A stretch of 64,000 bases of DNA from Pontibacterium granulatum (GCF_029961155.1 NZ_JASBRH010000012.1:1-64000), one strand, 5' to 3'. Shown: positions 9,564-19,931, counted from the first letter of the stretch. Numbers and translations: made by a program. Notes: generated from the letters alone by a model not told the origin.

Positions 9564-10892
9564 ATGGCTAAGCAAGGACCAGTACCAGCAGGCGTACAGA
9601 GCGGACTCGGCGAGTTGAAATCTCGTTTGCTGTTCGTGCTACTGGCGATCGTTGTATACCGTATCGGTGCTCACATTCCGGTACCCGGTATCAACCCTGA
9701 TCGTCTGGCTGCGCTGTTTGACCAGAATCAGGGCACGATCCTGAGTCTCTTTAACATGTTTTCCGGTGGTGCGTTGGAACGAATGAGTATCCTCGCGCTG
9801 GGCATCATGCCGTACATCTCTGCATCTATCATTATGCAGCTCATGACGGTCGTCAGCCCAACCCTGGAAGCGCTGAAAAAAGAAGGCGAGGCAGGCCGTC
9901 GTAAGATCAACCAGTACACCCGTTACGGTACCGTACTGCTTGCGACTGTTCAGTCTTTCGGTATGGCTGTTGGCCTGGCAAACCAGGGTGTGGCGTTCAG
10001 CGCCGATGTCAGCTTCTACTTTGTAGCAGTTGTGACATTGGTAGCCGGCGCGGTATTCCTGATGTGGCTGGGTGAGCAGGTGACCGAGCGAGGTATCGGT
10101 AACGGTATTTCGGTTCTGATCTTTGCGGGTATTGTGGCTGGATTGCCTGGTGCAATCGGCCAGTCCTTTGAATCAGCACGTCAGGGTGATCTGAATATCC
10201 TGGCGCTGCTGGCCATCGCTGTATTGGCGGTAGCCACTGTTGGTTTTGTAGTGTTTATGGAGCGCGGTCAACGCCGTATCACCATTAACTATGCAAAGCG
10301 TCAGCAGGGGCGTCGCGTTTACGCGGCACAGACCAGCCACCTTCCTCTGAAGGTAAACATGGCTGGTGTTATTCCGCCGATCTTTGCATCCAGCATCTTG
10401 CTGTTCCCGGCTTCTGTTGGTCAGTGGTTTGGCCAGTCTGAAGGTATGGAATGGCTGCAGGATGTCGCGCTGGCGCTTGGACCAGGTCAGCCGCTGTATA
10501 TCCTGTTGTTTGCGATTTCTATCATTTTCTTCTGCTATTTCTACACGGCAATTGTTTTCAATCCGCGTGATGTGGCAGATAACCTGAAGAAATCAGGTGC
10601 CTTTATTCCCGGGATTCGTCCAGGGGAGCAGTCAGCGCGTTACATCGATACCGTGCTGAGCCGACTGACGTTGTTCGGTGCCCTGTACATCACTGCTGTG
10701 TCTCTTATGCCGCAGGCTCTGGTGGTTGCATGGAATATTCCGTTCTATTTCGGTGGTACCTCCCTGCTGATCGTCGTGGTAGTCGTGATGGACTTCATGG
10801 CTCAGGTGCAGTCGCACCTCATGTCGCATCAGTATGAGTCCCTGATGAAGAAATCTAATCTCAAAGGTGGCGGCGCAGGAATGATGCGCTAA
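9564..10892 (+). CDS. secY: Preprotein translocase channel subunit SecY
   Basis: SecY forms the inner-membrane protein-conducting channel with SecE and SecG. The 442-residue product (E. coli 443) has ten predicted transmembrane helices. Signatures include [15 protein letters not shown] in the first helix region, the plug region around [14 protein letters not shown], and the cytoplasmic loop [20 protein letters not shown] that contacts SecA and the ribosome. It starts directly after rplO in the spc operon. Confidence 0.98.
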   Translation: MAKQGPVPAGVQSGLGELKSRLLFVLLAIVVYRIGAHIPVPGINPDRLAALFDQNQGTILSLFNMFSGGALERMSILALGIMPYISASIIMQLMTVVSPTLEALKKEGEAGRRKINQYTRYGTVLLATVQSFGMAVGLANQGVAFSADVSFYFVAVVTLVAGAVFLMWLGEQVTERGIGNGISVLIFAGIVAGLPGAIGQSFESARQGDLNILALLAIAVLAVATVGFVVFMERGQRRITINYAKRQQGRRVYAAQTSHLPLKVNMAGVIPPIFASSILLFPASVGQWFGQSEGMEWLQDVALALGPGQPLYILLFAISIIFFCYFYTAIVFNPRDVADNLKKSGAFIPGIRPGEQSARYIDTVLSRLTLFGALYITAVSLMPQALVVAWNIPFYFGGTSLLIVVVVVMDFMAQVQSHLMSHQYESLMKKSNLKGGGAGMMR

Positions 10893-10912
10893 GCACACCA
10901 TAGGAGTAGATC

Positions 10913-11029
10913 ATGAAAGTACGTGCGTCTGTTAAGAAGATCTGCCGTAACTGCAAAATCGTTCGTCGTAACGGTTCTGTGCGTGTGATCTGTAAAGTAG
11001 AGCCGCGTCACAAGCAGCGTCAGGGTTGA
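10913..11029 (+). CDS. rpmJ: 50S ribosomal protein L36 (zinc-ribbon form)
   Basis: A 38-residue reading frame after TAGGAG encodes [20 protein letters not shown] and ends RHKQRQG. Cys11, Cys14, a third Cys and a His form the zinc ribbon of the canonical L36. It sits between secY and rpsM as in most gammaproteobacteria. Confidence 0.96.
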   Translation: MKVRASVKKICRNCKIVRRNGSVRVICKVEPRHKQRQG

Positions 11030-11048
11030 TTCAACCCTGATAACAGAA

Positions 11049-11108
11049 GTGGAGTGCGCGCATCCTTGATTTATTTTTGATCAGGGTGTATTATTGCGCG
11101 CCTTCCAC
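11049..11108 (+). promoter_or_regulatory. Promoter of the alpha operon inside an inverted repeat
   Basis: TTGATT (11066-11071) and TATTAT (11089-11094) are separated by 17 bases. The GC-rich GCGCGCC follows the -10 box, the type of discriminator linked to stringent (ppGpp/DksA) control of ribosomal promoters. GTGGAGTGCGCGC (11049-11061) and GCGCGCCTTCCAC (11096-11108) form a 13-bp inverted repeat with two mismatches around the promoter. Confidence 0.7.
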
Positions 11109-11182
11109 GAACTAACGAGTTTTCGGTCCCTAACCTCAACAACTAAACAGAAGGTGACAGGACCCCAATTGGAGTAAATAGA
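11109..11182 (+). promoter_or_regulatory. Structured alpha-operon leader, possible S4 repression site
   Basis: The leader before rpsM contains GGTCC (11125-11129) pairing with GGACC (11160-11164) and an inner ACCT/AGGT pair, close to the initiation region. In E. coli, S4 represses this operon through a pseudoknot that includes the rpsM start. The analogy is based on position and pairing only. Confidence 0.4.
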
Positions 11183-11539
11183 ATGGCCCGTATAGCTGGA
11201 GTCAATATCCCTGACAATAAGCATGCGGTAATTTCTCTGACTTACATTTACGGGATTGGCCGTACGACCGCTCAGAGCATCTGCGACGCTTGTGGCATTG
11301 CCCCAAGCACCAAGATCGCCGACCTGTCTGAAGAACAGCTGGATAATGTTCGTGGTGAAATTTCCAAGCTGACAGTAGAAGGTGATCTGCGTCGTGAGGT
11401 GTCTATGAACATCAAGCGTCTGATGGACCTTGGTTGTTTCCGCGGTCTTCGTCACCGTCGTAATCTCCCGGTACGTGGGCAGCGTAGCAAAACCAATGCA
11501 CGCACTCGAAAAGGCCCTCGTAAGCCGATCCGTAAGTAA
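11183..11539 (+). CDS. rpsM: 30S ribosomal protein S13
   Basis: S13 forms head-to-50S bridges and contacts P-site tRNA. The 118-residue product starts [20 protein letters not shown] and has [20 protein letters not shown], with a basic tail. First gene of the alpha operon. Confidence 0.98.
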   Translation: MARIAGVNIPDNKHAVISLTYIYGIGRTTAQSICDACGIAPSTKIADLSEEQLDNVRGEISKLTVEGDLRREVSMNIKRLMDLGCFRGLRHRRNLPVRGQRSKTNARTRKGPRKPIRK

Positions 11540-11564
11540 GTGGTAAGCGATAGGAATTCCCAAT

Positions 11565-11954
11565 ATGGCTAAGCCAGGTAATCGCACACGCAAAAAGGTT
11601 AAAAAGCAGGTAGCGGACGGGTTCGCCCACATCCACGCCTCTTTTAACAACACGATCATCACTATTACTGATCGTCAGGGTAACGCTCTGTCTTGGGCAA
11701 CTGCAGGTGGCTCCGGCTTCCGTGGTTCCCGTAAGAGCACCCCATTCGCCGCTCAGGTAGCTGCTGAGCGTGCTGGTCAGGCTGCACTAGAGTATGGCCT
11801 GAAAAACCTCGACGTATTCGTTAAGGGACCTGGTCCCGGTCGCGAATCTGCAGTTCGTGCGCTGAACGCGTGCGGCTACAAGATCGCTAACATCACCGAC
11901 GTGACGCCAATCCCTCACAATGGTTGTCGTCCGCCGAAGAAACGTCGCGTTTAA
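11565..11954 (+). CDS. rpsK: 30S ribosomal protein S11
   Basis: S11 is a platform protein near the mRNA exit. The 129-residue product has [20 protein letters not shown] and the C-terminal signature [20 protein letters not shown]. Confidence 0.98.
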   Translation: MAKPGNRTRKKVKKQVADGFAHIHASFNNTIITITDRQGNALSWATAGGSGFRGSRKSTPFAAQVAAERAGQAALEYGLKNLDVFVKGPGPGRESAVRALNACGYKIANITDVTPIPHNGCRPPKKRRV

Positions 11955-11972
11955 TCTGGAGACAGTAATAAT

Positions 11973-12593
11973 ATGGCTCGTTATTTAGGACCTAAGTGCA
12001 AGCTGTCTCGCCGTGAAGGTACGGACCTGTTCTTGAAGAGCGGTGTTCGTGCACTGGATAGCAAGTGTAAAGCTGAAGCTGCTCCAGGTATGCACGGTGC
12101 GCGTCGTGGTCGTTTGTCCGACTACGGCCTGCAGCTGCGCGAAAAGCAAAAAGTTCGTCGTATGTACGGCGTACTGGAACGTCAGTTCCGTGGGTATTAC
12201 AAAGAAGCGGCTCGTCGCAAAGGTGCAACCGGTGAAAACCTGCTGCAGCTTCTGGAAGGCCGTCTGGACAACGTTGTATACCGTATGGGCTTTGGTGCAA
12301 CCCGCGCTGAAGCACGTCAGGTAGTATCACACCGCTCCATCACTGTTAACGGTCAGGTAGTCAATGTTGCTTCCTACCAGGTACAGGCTGGCGATGTGGT
12401 AGCAGTTCGTGAAAAAGCTAAGGCTCAGCTGCGTATCAAAAACGCGCTGGATCTGGCTGCTCAGCGTGCACCAGTTGAGTGGGTAGAAGTTGACGCTACT
12501 AAGATGGAAGGTACTTTCAAAGCACTTCCAGAGCGTAGTGATCTGTCTGCTGACATCAACGAGCAGCTGATCGTCGAGTTGTACTCCAAGTAA
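11973..12593 (+). CDS. rpsD: 30S ribosomal protein S4
   Basis: S4 nucleates 30S assembly and is the alpha-operon autorepressor in E. coli. The 206-residue product (E. coli 206) starts [20 protein letters not shown] and has the S4 RNA-binding domain [20 protein letters not shown]. Confidence 0.98.
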   Translation: MARYLGPKCKLSRREGTDLFLKSGVRALDSKCKAEAAPGMHGARRGRLSDYGLQLREKQKVRRMYGVLERQFRGYYKEAARRKGATGENLLQLLEGRLDNVVYRMGFGATRAEARQVVSHRSITVNGQVVNVASYQVQAGDVVAVREKAKAQLRIKNALDLAAQRAPVEWVEVDATKMEGTFKALPERSDLSADINEQLIVELYSK

Positions 12594-12619
12594 TTGTTGA
12601 ACTCTTTATTGGTGGAACT

Positions 12620-13624
12620 ATGCAGCGTTCGGTAAACGAGTTTCTAAGCCCACGTCACATTGACGTACAGGAAATCAGCAAAACTCGCGCGAAAGTGACT
12701 CTTGAGCCACTGGAGCGTGGTTTTGGCCACACGCTGGGAAATGCACTGCGTCGTATTCTTCTCTCTTCTATGCCGGGTTGTGCCGTAACAGAAGTTGAGA
12801 TCGAAGGCGTACTGCATGAGTACAGCACTGTAGAAGGGGTCCAGGAAGATGTAATTGAGATCCTCCTGAACCTCAAAGGTGTTGCGATCTTGCTGCACAA
12901 CGGCGACGACGTAACACTGACTCTGAGCAAGAGCGAAGCGGGTCCTGTGACTGCAGGCGACATCCAGCTGAACCAGGATGTTGAGATCGCAAATCCGGAT
13001 CACGTTATTGCTCACCTCAGCGAAGGTGCAAGCATCAACATGCAGCTGCGTGTTGAACGCGGTCGTGGCTACGTGCCAGCTGACGCTCGCACTTCTGAGG
13101 AAGACGAAACTCGCGCCATCGGTCGTTTGCAGTTGGATGCAACCTACAGCCCGGTACGCCGTGTTTCCTACGTGGTAGAAAGCGCCCGTGTGGAACAGCG
13201 TACCGACCTGGACAAACTGGTTATCGATATTGAGTCTAACGGCACAATCGATCCAGAAGAGTGCATCCGTCGTGCAGCGACAATCCTTCAGCAGCAGCTT
13301 GCTGTATTTGTTGACTTGGAGGATGGAGCTGATCAGGCGAAGGAAGAGCCGGAAGAGCCAGAGATCGATCCGATCCTGCTGCGTCCGGTAGACGACCTGG
13401 AACTGACTGTACGTTCTGCCAACTGCTTGAAAGCAGAGCAGATCTACTACATCGGTGACCTGATTCAGCGCACCGAGGTTGAGCTGCTGAAGACCCCGAA
13501 CTTGGGTAAGAAGTCGCTGACTGAGATCAAGGACGTGCTGGCCTCTAAAGGTCTGTCCCTTGGTATGCGTCTAGAGAACTGGCCACCGGCTAGTTTGAAA
13601 AACGACGACAGAGTCGCGTCTTGA
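12620..13624 (+). CDS. rpoA: DNA-directed RNA polymerase alpha subunit
   Basis: Alpha dimerises to start RNA polymerase assembly. The 334-residue product has the N-terminal domain with [19 protein letters not shown], an acidic linker around residues 235-250 ([11 protein letters not shown]), and the C-terminal UP-element/activator-binding domain with [20 protein letters not shown] and [10 protein letters not shown]. It lies between rpsD and rplQ. Confidence 0.98.
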   Translation: MQRSVNEFLSPRHIDVQEISKTRAKVTLEPLERGFGHTLGNALRRILLSSMPGCAVTEVEIEGVLHEYSTVEGVQEDVIEILLNLKGVAILLHNGDDVTLTLSKSEAGPVTAGDIQLNQDVEIANPDHVIAHLSEGASINMQLRVERGRGYVPADARTSEEDETRAIGRLQLDATYSPVRRVSYVVESARVEQRTDLDKLVIDIESNGTIDPEECIRRAATILQQQLAVFVDLEDGADQAKEEPEEPEIDPILLRPVDDLELTVRSANCLKAEQIYYIGDLIQRTEVELLKTPNLGKKSLTEIKDVLASKGLSLGMRLENWPPASLKNDDRVAS

Positions 13625-13664
13625 TACAGCGATTCGAACTGACTAGTTTGGTAAGGATTTAATC

Positions 13665-14060
13665 ATGCGTCATCGTAAATCTGGTCGTAAATTTAGCCGT
13701 ACCAGTGCGCACCGCAAAGCGATGTTCAAGAACATGGCAGTGTCCCTGTTTGAGCATGAGTTGATTAGAACAACTCTGCCCAAAGCTAAGGAACTGCGTC
13801 GCCACGCTGAGCCGCTGATCACTCTGGCTAAAAACGATACCGTTGCAAACCGCCGTCTGGCATTTGCACGTACTGGCAGCAAAGTAGCTGTTGGTAAACT
13901 GTTCAACGAACTGGGCCCGCGCTACGCGCAGCGTCCAGGTGGCTACATTCGCATCTTGAAATGTGGCTTCCGCCCTGGCGATAACGCGCCAATGGCATAC
14001 GTAGAACTGGTTGACCGTCCGGTAGCATCTGCAGCAGTAGAAGATACTTCTGAAGATTAA
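13665..14060 (+). CDS. rplQ: 50S ribosomal protein L17
   Basis: The 131-residue product starts [20 protein letters not shown] and contains [20 protein letters not shown]; the C-terminal tail is variable and acidic. Last gene of the alpha operon, followed by a strong terminator. Confidence 0.98.
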   Translation: MRHRKSGRKFSRTSAHRKAMFKNMAVSLFEHELIRTTLPKAKELRRHAEPLITLAKNDTVANRRLAFARTGSKVAVGKLFNELGPRYAQRPGGYIRILKCGFRPGDNAPMAYVELVDRPVASAAVEDTSED

Positions 14061-14075
14061 TACCTGATCGGTTAC

Positions 14076-14105
14076 AAAAAACCCGGCCTTAGCGCCGGGT
14101 TTTTT
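14076..14105 (+). terminator. Terminator of the alpha operon
   Basis: AAAAAACCCGGC pairs with GCCGGGTTTTTT around a short loop, 15 bases after rplQ. Confidence 0.93.
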
Positions 14106-14201
14106 ATTGCCTGAATTTTCGATTCACTTCCGGGGTCAGCCGGCGCAGTGGATAACTCCATACGATTGGGCAGGTTACGGCATTTGTTGAGACACGGGCA
14201 C

Positions 14202-14231
14202 AAAAAAGGAGAGCCATTGCTCTCCTTTTTA
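14202..14231 (-). terminator. Terminator of uvrA
   Basis: AAAAAGGAGAGC and GCTCTCCTTTTT form a perfect 12-bp stem with a CATT loop. It ends about 16 bases beyond the uvrA stop and is symmetric enough to act in both directions. Confidence 0.9.
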
Positions 14232-14246
14232 GGTTGTGGATAACCG

Positions 14247-17069
14247 TTATCTCAGCAGCGGCTTTAGGAAACGGCCGGTGTGGGAATGGCTGCAGGCAGC
14301 GACCTCTTCTGGTGTTCCAGTGGCGATGATCTCGCCGCCGTTGATACCGCCTTCAGGACCCAGGTCGACGATCCAGTCGGCGGTTTTGATCACATCCAGG
14401 TTATGTTCGATCACTACGATGGTATTGCCGTGGTCGCGCAGGCGATTGAGAACGGTCAGTAGCTGCTGGATATCGTAGAAGTGGAGGCCGGTGGTTGGCT
14501 CATCCAGGATGTAAAGTGTTTTACCGGTGTCACGTTTGGACAGCTCTTTAGCCAGCTTCACACGCTGTGCTTCACCGCCGGACAGGGTGGTTGCAGCCTG
14601 ACCTAAACGGATATAGCTGAGGCCCACGTCCATCAGGGTTTGCAGGCGACGTGCCAGAGCCGGAATCGCATCAAAGAACTCACGTCCTTCCTCGATGGTC
14701 ATGTCCAGCACCTCGTCGATGCTCTTGCCCTTATATTTGATCTCCAGCGTTTCACGGTTGTAGCGTTTGCCCTTACACACATCACAGGGGACGTATACGT
14801 CCGGCAGGAAGTGCATCTCCACCTTGATCACCCCGTCACCCTGACAGGCCTCACAGCGGCCACCCTTAACGTTGAAACTGAAGCGGCCCGGTTTGTAACC
14901 GCGGGAACGCGCTTCCTGGGTGCCGGCAAAGAGCTCACGCACTGGCGTGAAGATACCGGTGTAGGTGGCCGGGTTGGAGCGCGGTGTACGACCGATAGGG
15001 CTCTGGTCGATATCAATCACCTTGTCGAAGTGCTTCAGGCCTTCAACTTTGTCGTGGGGTGACGCATCCAGTGTGGTGGCGTGATTCAGCTCAGTAGCTG
15101 CCACCGGGTACAGGGTGGTGTTGATCAGCGTGGATTTACCGGAACCGGATACACCGGTGATACAGGTAAACAGGCCGACAGGCACCTCAAGGGTCACATT
15201 CTTTAGGTTGTTACCGGTCGCGCCCTTTAGCCTCAGCATCTTGTCGCGGTTAATCGGGTGCCGTTCTTCTGGCACTGCTATCTGGCGGGCACCGGAGAGG
15301 TACTGACCGGTGAGAGACTCCTCACACTCCATCACATCCTTGGCGGTACCGTGGGCAACGATCTGACCGCCGTGTACGCCGGCACCCGGGCCGATATCTA
15401 CCAGGTAGTCCGCCATGCGAATCGCATCTTCGTCGTGCTCAACGACGATTACGGTGTTCCCCAGGTCTCGCAGGTGTTCCAGGGTGCCCAACAGGCGTTC
15501 GTTGTCACGCTGGTGCAGGCCGATGGAGGGCTCGTCGAGGATGTACATGACACCTACCAGACCTGCACCGATCTGGCTGGCGAGACGGATACGCTGTGCT
15601 TCACCCCCGGACAGGGTTTCGGCGTTACGCTCCAGGGACAGGTAATCCAGCCCCACATTTACCAAGAAGCTCAGGCGTTGACGGATCTCTTTCAGGATCT
15701 TTTCGGCGATCTCGCCCTGCTTACCTTCAAGCTTCAATTGCTCAAAGTACTGGTAGCATTCACCGATCGGCAGTTTAACGATCTTCGGCAGGGTGATCCC
15801 GTCGATAAACACATGGCGTGCATCCCGGCGCAGGCGGCTGCCTTCACAGGATGGACACGGCTGGATGTTCAGGTACTTGGCGAGGTCCTCGCGCACCATC
15901 TCGGATTCGGTTTCGCGGTAGCGACGATCCAGGTTGTTCAGCACCCCCTCGAACGGGTGGGACTTGCTGATCATGTCGCCGCGGTCGTTCAGGTACTTAA
16001 ACGGCACCGGCTCTGTTCCGCTGCCCTGCAGGATGATCTGCTGGTGTTTCTTGGACAGGTCACGGAACGGTGTATCCAGGTCAAAGCCAAAGTGTGCGGC
16101 GACGGCTTTCAGTTGCTGGAAGTAATACAGGCTGCGACGGTCCCAGCCACGGATTGCACCTTCTGACAGGGTCAGGCTGTTGTCGTGCACCACCTTGTTG
16201 GGATCAAAAAACTGCTTCACCCCCAGGCCGTCACAGGCCGAACAGGCACCGTGCGGGTTGTTGAAGGAGAACATGCGCGGTTCCAGTTCCTGGATGCTAT
16301 GACCACAGTGGGGGCAGGCAAAACGCGCAGAGAAGATCAGGTCTTCATCTTCGCCGTCCATCCAGGCGATCTTGGCGATACCGTCGGTCAGGTTGAGGGC
16401 GGTCTCGAAGGACTCCGCCAAGCGGATCTGCAGGTCGTCGCGCACCTTGAAGCGGTCAACCACTGCCTCGATGTTGTGCTTCTTGTTCTTGTCCAGTTCC
16501 GGCGCGCTGTCCAGATCAACCACAATGCCATTGATGCGGGCACGGACAAAACCGTTGGAGCGCAGTTCGTTGATGGTGTGCAGGTGCTCGCCTTTGCGAC
16601 CCTGCACCACCGGTGCGAGCAGCATCAGCTTGCTGCCTTCCGGCAGTTCCAGGACCTGGTCCACCATCTGGCTGACGGTCTGTGCGGCCAGGGGCAGGTC
16701 ATGATCCGGGCAGCGGGGTTCGCCAGCACGGGCGAACAGCAGACGCAGGTAGTCGTAAATCTCGGTGATGGTACCCACGGTGGAGCGTGGGTTGTGGGAG
16801 GTGGACTTCTGCTCAATCGAGATCGCCGGTGACAGCCCCTCGATATGGTCCACATCCGGCTTCTCCATCATGGACAGGAACTGGCGCGCGTAGGTGGAGA
16901 GTGATTCCACGTAACGGCGCTGACCTTCCGCATAGAGGGTGTCGAACGCCAGTGATGACTTGCCCGAACCGGACAGGCCGGTGATCACAATCAGCTGATC
17001 GCGTGGGATCTCCAGGTCGATATTTTTCAGGTTGTGGGTACGAGCACCGCGAACCAGTATCTTATCCAT
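14247..17069 (-). CDS. uvrA: Excinuclease ABC subunit A
   Basis: UvrA finds bulky DNA lesions with UvrB in nucleotide excision repair. The 940-residue product equals the E. coli length. It shows the first Walker [10 protein letters not shown] at residues 31-39, zinc-finger cysteines in ACPHCGHSI and GACSACDG, the ABC signature [17 protein letters not shown], a second Walker [10 protein letters not shown], the second zinc module CEACQGDG...CDVCKGKR, and a second [15 protein letters not shown]. The chosen ATG (17069) follows a GGAGAG site and gives the conserved [17 protein letters not shown]. It is divergent from ssb, a common arrangement. Confidence 0.98.
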   Translation of the reverse strand: MDKILVRGARTHNLKNIDLEIPRDQLIVITGLSGSGKSSLAFDTLYAEGQRRYVESLSTYARQFLSMMEKPDVDHIEGLSPAISIEQKSTSHNPRSTVGTITEIYDYLRLLFARAGEPRCPDHDLPLAAQTVSQMVDQVLELPEGSKLMLLAPVVQGRKGEHLHTINELRSNGFVRARINGIVVDLDSAPELDKNKKHNIEAVVDRFKVRDDLQIRLAESFETALNLTDGIAKIAWMDGEDEDLIFSARFACPHCGHSIQELEPRMFSFNNPHGACSACDGLGVKQFFDPNKVVHDNSLTLSEGAIRGWDRRSLYYFQQLKAVAAHFGFDLDTPFRDLSKKHQQIILQGSGTEPVPFKYLNDRGDMISKSHPFEGVLNNLDRRYRETESEMVREDLAKYLNIQPCPSCEGSRLRRDARHVFIDGITLPKIVKLPIGECYQYFEQLKLEGKQGEIAEKILKEIRQRLSFLVNVGLDYLSLERNAETLSGGEAQRIRLASQIGAGLVGVMYILDEPSIGLHQRDNERLLGTLEHLRDLGNTVIVVEHDEDAIRMADYLVDIGPGAGVHGGQIVAHGTAKDVMECEESLTGQYLSGARQIAVPEERHPINRDKMLRLKGATGNNLKNVTLEVPVGLFTCITGVSGSGKSTLINTTLYPVAATELNHATTLDASPHDKVEGLKHFDKVIDIDQSPIGRTPRSNPATYTGIFTPVRELFAGTQEARSRGYKPGRFSFNVKGGRCEACQGDGVIKVEMHFLPDVYVPCDVCKGKRYNRETLEIKYKGKSIDEVLDMTIEEGREFFDAIPALARRLQTLMDVGLSYIRLGQAATTLSGGEAQRVKLAKELSKRDTGKTLYILDEPTTGLHFYDIQQLLTVLNRLRDHGNTIVVIEHNLDVIKTADWIVDLGPEGGINGGEIIATGTPEEVAACSHSHTGRFLKPLLR

Positions 17070-17303
17070 GTTCTCTCCGGCCGGAACAAACAAAAGGGCA
17101 AATTATAAAGAGTTCGCTCGGTCTAATAAATGTACATTGTGTTGTGGTTACGACACTAAGGTTGAGCTGGATGAATATTTCTGTGGCGGGTTAATGGATG
17201 GCTGCAAGCAGAGTGCACAGGTGTTATTCTTACCCCCATTATTCGCCTCTGCGCGAGGCAGTCAGGGACGACGTTAAGCAACGAATTTTAACCGGAGATT
17301 TTC

Positions 17304-17864
17304 ATGGCTCGTGGAGTTAACAAAGTAATCCTTGTTGGTAACCTGGGTGGCGATCCTGAGGTTCGTTACATGCCCTCTGGCGGCGCAGTGACTAACGTTA
17401 CAATTGCGACCAGCGAGAGCTGGAAAGACAAGCAGAGCGGTCAGCAGCAGGAACGTACTGAGTGGCACCGCGTTGTTTTCTTCAACCGTCTGGCGGAAAT
17501 TGCCGGTGAGTACCTGCGTAAGGGTTCTCAGATCTACATCGAAGGCTCCCTGCGTACCCGTAAGTGGCAGGACAACAGCGGCCAGGACCGTTACACCACT
17601 GAGATTGTAGCCAGCGAAATGCAGATGCTGGGCGGCCGTGGCGGTGACAGCGGTGGTTACCAGCAACAGGGCGGTGGTTATCAGCAACAGCCGCCTCAGC
17701 AGCAGGGTGGTTACCAGCAGCAGGCTCCGCAGCAGAACTACCAGCAACAGCCGCAGCAGCAGTCTTACCAGCAGCAAGCGCCGCAACAGGCACCTCAGTC
17801 TCAGCCTGCGCCACAGCCGCCTGCTCAGGGTTTCGACGATTTCGACGACGATATCCCGTTCTGA
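17304..17864 (+). CDS. ssb: Single-stranded DNA-binding protein SSB
   Basis: SSB coats single-stranded DNA in replication and repair. The 186-residue product has the OB fold in residues 1-110 ([20 protein letters not shown]), then a very glutamine-rich linker made of irregular QQQ-GGY and QQQAPQQ units (residues about 118-172). It ends with the acidic tip DDDIPF that binds partner proteins. The linker is typical in position but strikingly repetitive. I found no clear LexA box between it and uvrA. Confidence 0.97.
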   Translation: MARGVNKVILVGNLGGDPEVRYMPSGGAVTNVTIATSESWKDKQSGQQQERTEWHRVVFFNRLAEIAGEYLRKGSQIYIEGSLRTRKWQDNSGQDRYTTEIVASEMQMLGGRGGDSGGYQQQGGGYQQQPPQQQGGYQQQAPQQNYQQQPQQQSYQQQAPQQAPQSQPAPQPPAQGFDDFDDDIPF

Positions 17865-17881
17865 GTCCAGGTACAGATATT

Positions 17882-17909
17882 AAAAAACCCGCATTGGCGG
17901 GTTTTTTTG
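17882..17909. terminator. Terminator between convergent ssb and the MarR gene
   Basis: AAAAAACCCGC / GCGGGTTTTTTT with an ATTG loop; A- and T-runs on both sides allow it to serve both converging genes. Confidence 0.9.
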
Positions 17910-17920
17910 TGTCCAAGTGA

Positions 17921-18367
17921 TCACTGATCACATAGATGTACACGTAGCTTATCGCACAGGGCTTTCAGCTGCGCCGATTCCTCGTCCGTGAGCGGGGCTT
18001 TGCAGGCCATCGCTTTTGGTACCTCCAGCGCACGCTCTTTCAGTGCCAGACCTTCATCGGTCAGCTGCAGCAGGCAGGAACGTTCATCCTGTTTGCAGCG
18101 TACCCGTTGCAACAAACCTTTGGCTTCCAGCCGCTTCAGCAGCGGGGTGGTGGTGCCGGAGTCCATGTGCAGTCGCTCGCCCATCCGTTTCACGCTGAGG
18201 CCGTCTTCCGACCAGAGCACCATCATCGCCAGGTACTGGGGGTAGGTCAGATCCAGCTCCAGCAGGGCAGAACGGTAAGAGCGCACCATCGCATTGGCGG
18301 CGCTGTAGAGGGAGAAACAGCTCTGCTTTTCCAGGCAGAGGGCATCGTCATTATTCATTTGGCTCAT
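17921..18367 (-). CDS. MarR-family regulator of the OhrR (organic peroxide sensor) type
   Basis: The 148-residue protein has the winged-helix MarR fold, with TYPQYLAMMVLW, the recognition region MDSGTTTPLLKRLEAKGLL and the wing RCKQDERS. It matches OhrR: Cys17 in QSCFSLYSAA corresponds to the reactive peroxide-sensing cysteine, with Tyr31 and Tyr42 in the positions that hold it. Cys122 could be the partner of a two-Cys type. OhrR proteins normally repress an adjacent ohr peroxidase, but no ohr is nearby; the divergent neighbours are two tiny exported proteins. The start follows AGGATAAGCTT. Confidence 0.85.
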   Translation of the reverse strand: MSQMNNDDALCLEKQSCFSLYSAANAMVRSYRSALLELDLTYPQYLAMMVLWSEDGLSVKRMGERLHMDSGTTTPLLKRLEAKGLLQRVRCKQDERSCLLQLTDEGLALKERALEVPKAMACKAPLTDEESAQLKALCDKLRVHLCDQ

Positions 18368-18414
18368 AAGCTTATCCTAAATTGTTACTTAAATAGCGGT
18401 CAAGTAGCTTGCGC

Positions 18415-18432
18415 GCAACTAAGTTGCTAGTT
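18415..18432. promoter_or_regulatory. Candidate OhrR/MarR operator
   Basis: Two overlapping inverted repeats lie in the divergent region: GCAAC-TAA-GTTGC (18415-18427) and AACTA-N6-TAGTT (18417-18432). Palindromes of this size between a MarR gene and its target are typical operators. A direct repeat CGCAAGAT occurs at 18442-18449 and 18457-18464. Confidence 0.5.
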
Positions 18433-18530
18433 ATTATTGATCGCAAGATGGCTGTGCGCAAGATAATAGCGAGCCACAATTAAAATTCTATCAGGATGAT
18501 GGTTAATCTCAACAGCAACACGGGTTAGTC

Positions 18531-18731
18531 ATGGTAAGTAACGCAGGCTTTTTCAAATTTGCAGTAATCGGTGCGGTTTTAATGGCACTGGTGGCAGGGG
18601 GAGCCGCACTCGAGCCACGTACTCAACTGGCCAGACAGGTGAATGACAGTGGGCTGATGAGAATGATCAACCATCCGGATCCAAACGAACAGAACGAAAT
18701 CGACAGCTTTATATTGAGGATACACACATGA
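18531..18731 (+). CDS. Small hydrophobic-leader protein of unknown function
   Basis: A 66-residue frame encodes MVSNAGFFKFAVIGAVLMAL and then a polar, charged tail. The N-terminal 27 residues look like a signal anchor or uncleaved signal. No known family was recognised. No strong ribosome-binding site precedes the ATG, which lowers confidence. Its stop overlaps the next start (ATGA), so the pair is probably translated together. It lies divergent to the OhrR-type regulator. Confidence 0.55.
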   Translation: MVSNAGFFKFAVIGAVLMALVAGGAALEPRTQLARQVNDSGLMRMINHPDPNEQNEIDSFILRIHT

Positions 18732-18955
18732 AAAACATCGCAACTGTAATCGCCCTGACTTCCGCTATCTTTGCCGGTACTGCATCTGCAGCGGTAGAAT
18801 CCAGCCAGATCAGCCACTTCGGCACCGGTGTTGAGTTTGCAAGCACCTCTCACTACAGCGGTCTGGAGCAGGTGGTGGTAGACAACAGCAACCTGAAAGG
18901 TGGTAATGCGCTGGAGCCGGTATACGGCGCGGACCTGTACTTCGGTTCTAACTAA
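18728..18955 (+). CDS. Small secreted protein of unknown function
   Basis: The 75-residue product begins MKNIATVIALTSAIFAGTAS, a clear Sec signal peptide with likely cleavage after ASA. The mature part is about 53 residues, cysteine-free and rich in Ser, Gly and Asn. TTGAGGA precedes the ATG inside the upstream frame. No domain was recognised. Overlap with the upstream small gene and divergence from the OhrR-like regulator suggest a shared, possibly stress-responsive, unit. Confidence 0.75.
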   Translation: MKNIATVIALTSAIFAGTASAAVESSQISHFGTGVEFASTSHYSGLEQVVVDNSNLKGGNALEPVYGADLYFGSN

Positions 18956-18988
18956 ATCCCTCTTTTCACTGCTCGAGATGCCCATGTT

Positions 18989-19017
18989 AAGCGATCCCTA
19001 TCCGGATCGCTTTTTTA
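18989..19017. terminator. Terminator between the small secreted protein and the LysR gene
   Basis: AAGCGATCC / GGATCGCTT with a 6-base loop and a T-run on the plus strand. It overlaps the last codons of the convergent LysR gene. Confidence 0.85.
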
Positions 19018-19903
19018 TATCTGGCCTCTGGTTAGCGCAGTCTTGAATCCAGCGGATAAAAGCCTGCGTTTTATTGTCCTTTATGCGACTCTCCGGATAG
19101 ACCAGATAGTATGCGTAGTCCGGTAGGGACTGCTCAAATAACCGTACCAGCTCGCCACTTGCCAACTCGTTTTGCAGTAGGCGTGGACACCCCAGCATCA
19201 CGCCCTGGCCATTAATAATGGCTTGTACACGCACATTGGTATCGTCAAAGATCTGACCCCGTGCGGCATCGGTTGGCGGCAGACCGGCCAGTCGAAACCA
19301 GGCCTGCCAGGCGCTGTGATCGCTGTCATGTATGAGATTCAAACCGGAAAGTTGCTGAGGAGTCGTGGGCATACCTTCAGTGACTATCAGCTCGCGGCTA
19401 CAAATGGGGGTGAGGTTGCCGGGAATCAGCATATCCGCTTGCATGCCCGGCCAATGCCCCTTACCCCAGAGAATAGCGACATCGATATTCTCTGAACTAA
19501 AGTCCGGCAATGTACTGCGGTGGATCAGGTCAATCTGAATATCCGGATGTTGCGCCCAGAAGCTTTGTAAACGAGGGGCGAGCCAGGATATGGAGAAAAA
19601 GGGTCGTAACACAATGTATAGATTCTTCGATTTCCGCCCGTTCATCGTTTCTCGCACAGCCTCGGCAATTGATTTGAACGGTCCCTCCAGGTCGCCATAG
19701 AGTTGGTAACCGGCATCGGTGAGAATCATTGTCCGACTGGTACGACTGAACAGTTTTAAACCTAGGTAGTCCTCCAGAATACGTATTTGATGACTGACCG
19801 CAGAAGGGGATACCAACAATTCATCCGCTGCCTTCGTGAAGTTCAGGTATTTTGCCGCAACGACAAAGGTCTTGAGGGCGTTCATAAGGGGGATGTATGC
19901 CAT
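18998..19903 (-). CDS. LysR-type regulator 1 (left edge of the catabolic island)
   Basis: The 301-residue protein has the LTTR helix-turn-helix at residues 9-65 (FTKAADELLVSPSAVSHQIR) followed by a GcvA-like effector domain. An AGGTGG site precedes the ATG. It is the last gene in the leftward cluster after the amidase. It is strikingly similar to the second LysR gene at 31048-31938: by hand count, 48 of the first 58 aligned N-terminal residues are identical, so both may read the same DNA site. The effector is unknown. Confidence 0.92.
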   Translation of the reverse strand: MAYIPLMNALKTFVVAAKYLNFTKAADELLVSPSAVSHQIRILEDYLGLKLFSRTSRTMILTDAGYQLYGDLEGPFKSIAEAVRETMNGRKSKNLYIVLRPFFSISWLAPRLQSFWAQHPDIQIDLIHRSTLPDFSSENIDVAILWGKGHWPGMQADMLIPGNLTPICSRELIVTEGMPTTPQQLSGLNLIHDSDHSAWQAWFRLAGLPPTDAARGQIFDDTNVRVQAIINGQGVMLGCPRLLQNELASGELVRLFEQSLPDYAYYLVYPESRIKDNKTQAFIRWIQDCANQRPDIKKRSG

Positions 19904-19931
19904 TGGTTTCCACCTGTGCGGTCAGTGCAAC

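Noticed and set aside
17190-17220. CTG...CAG string as LexA box between uvrA and ssb
   Set aside because: The half-sites are 13 bases apart and the middle is not AT-rich; it does not fit CTG-N10-CAG.
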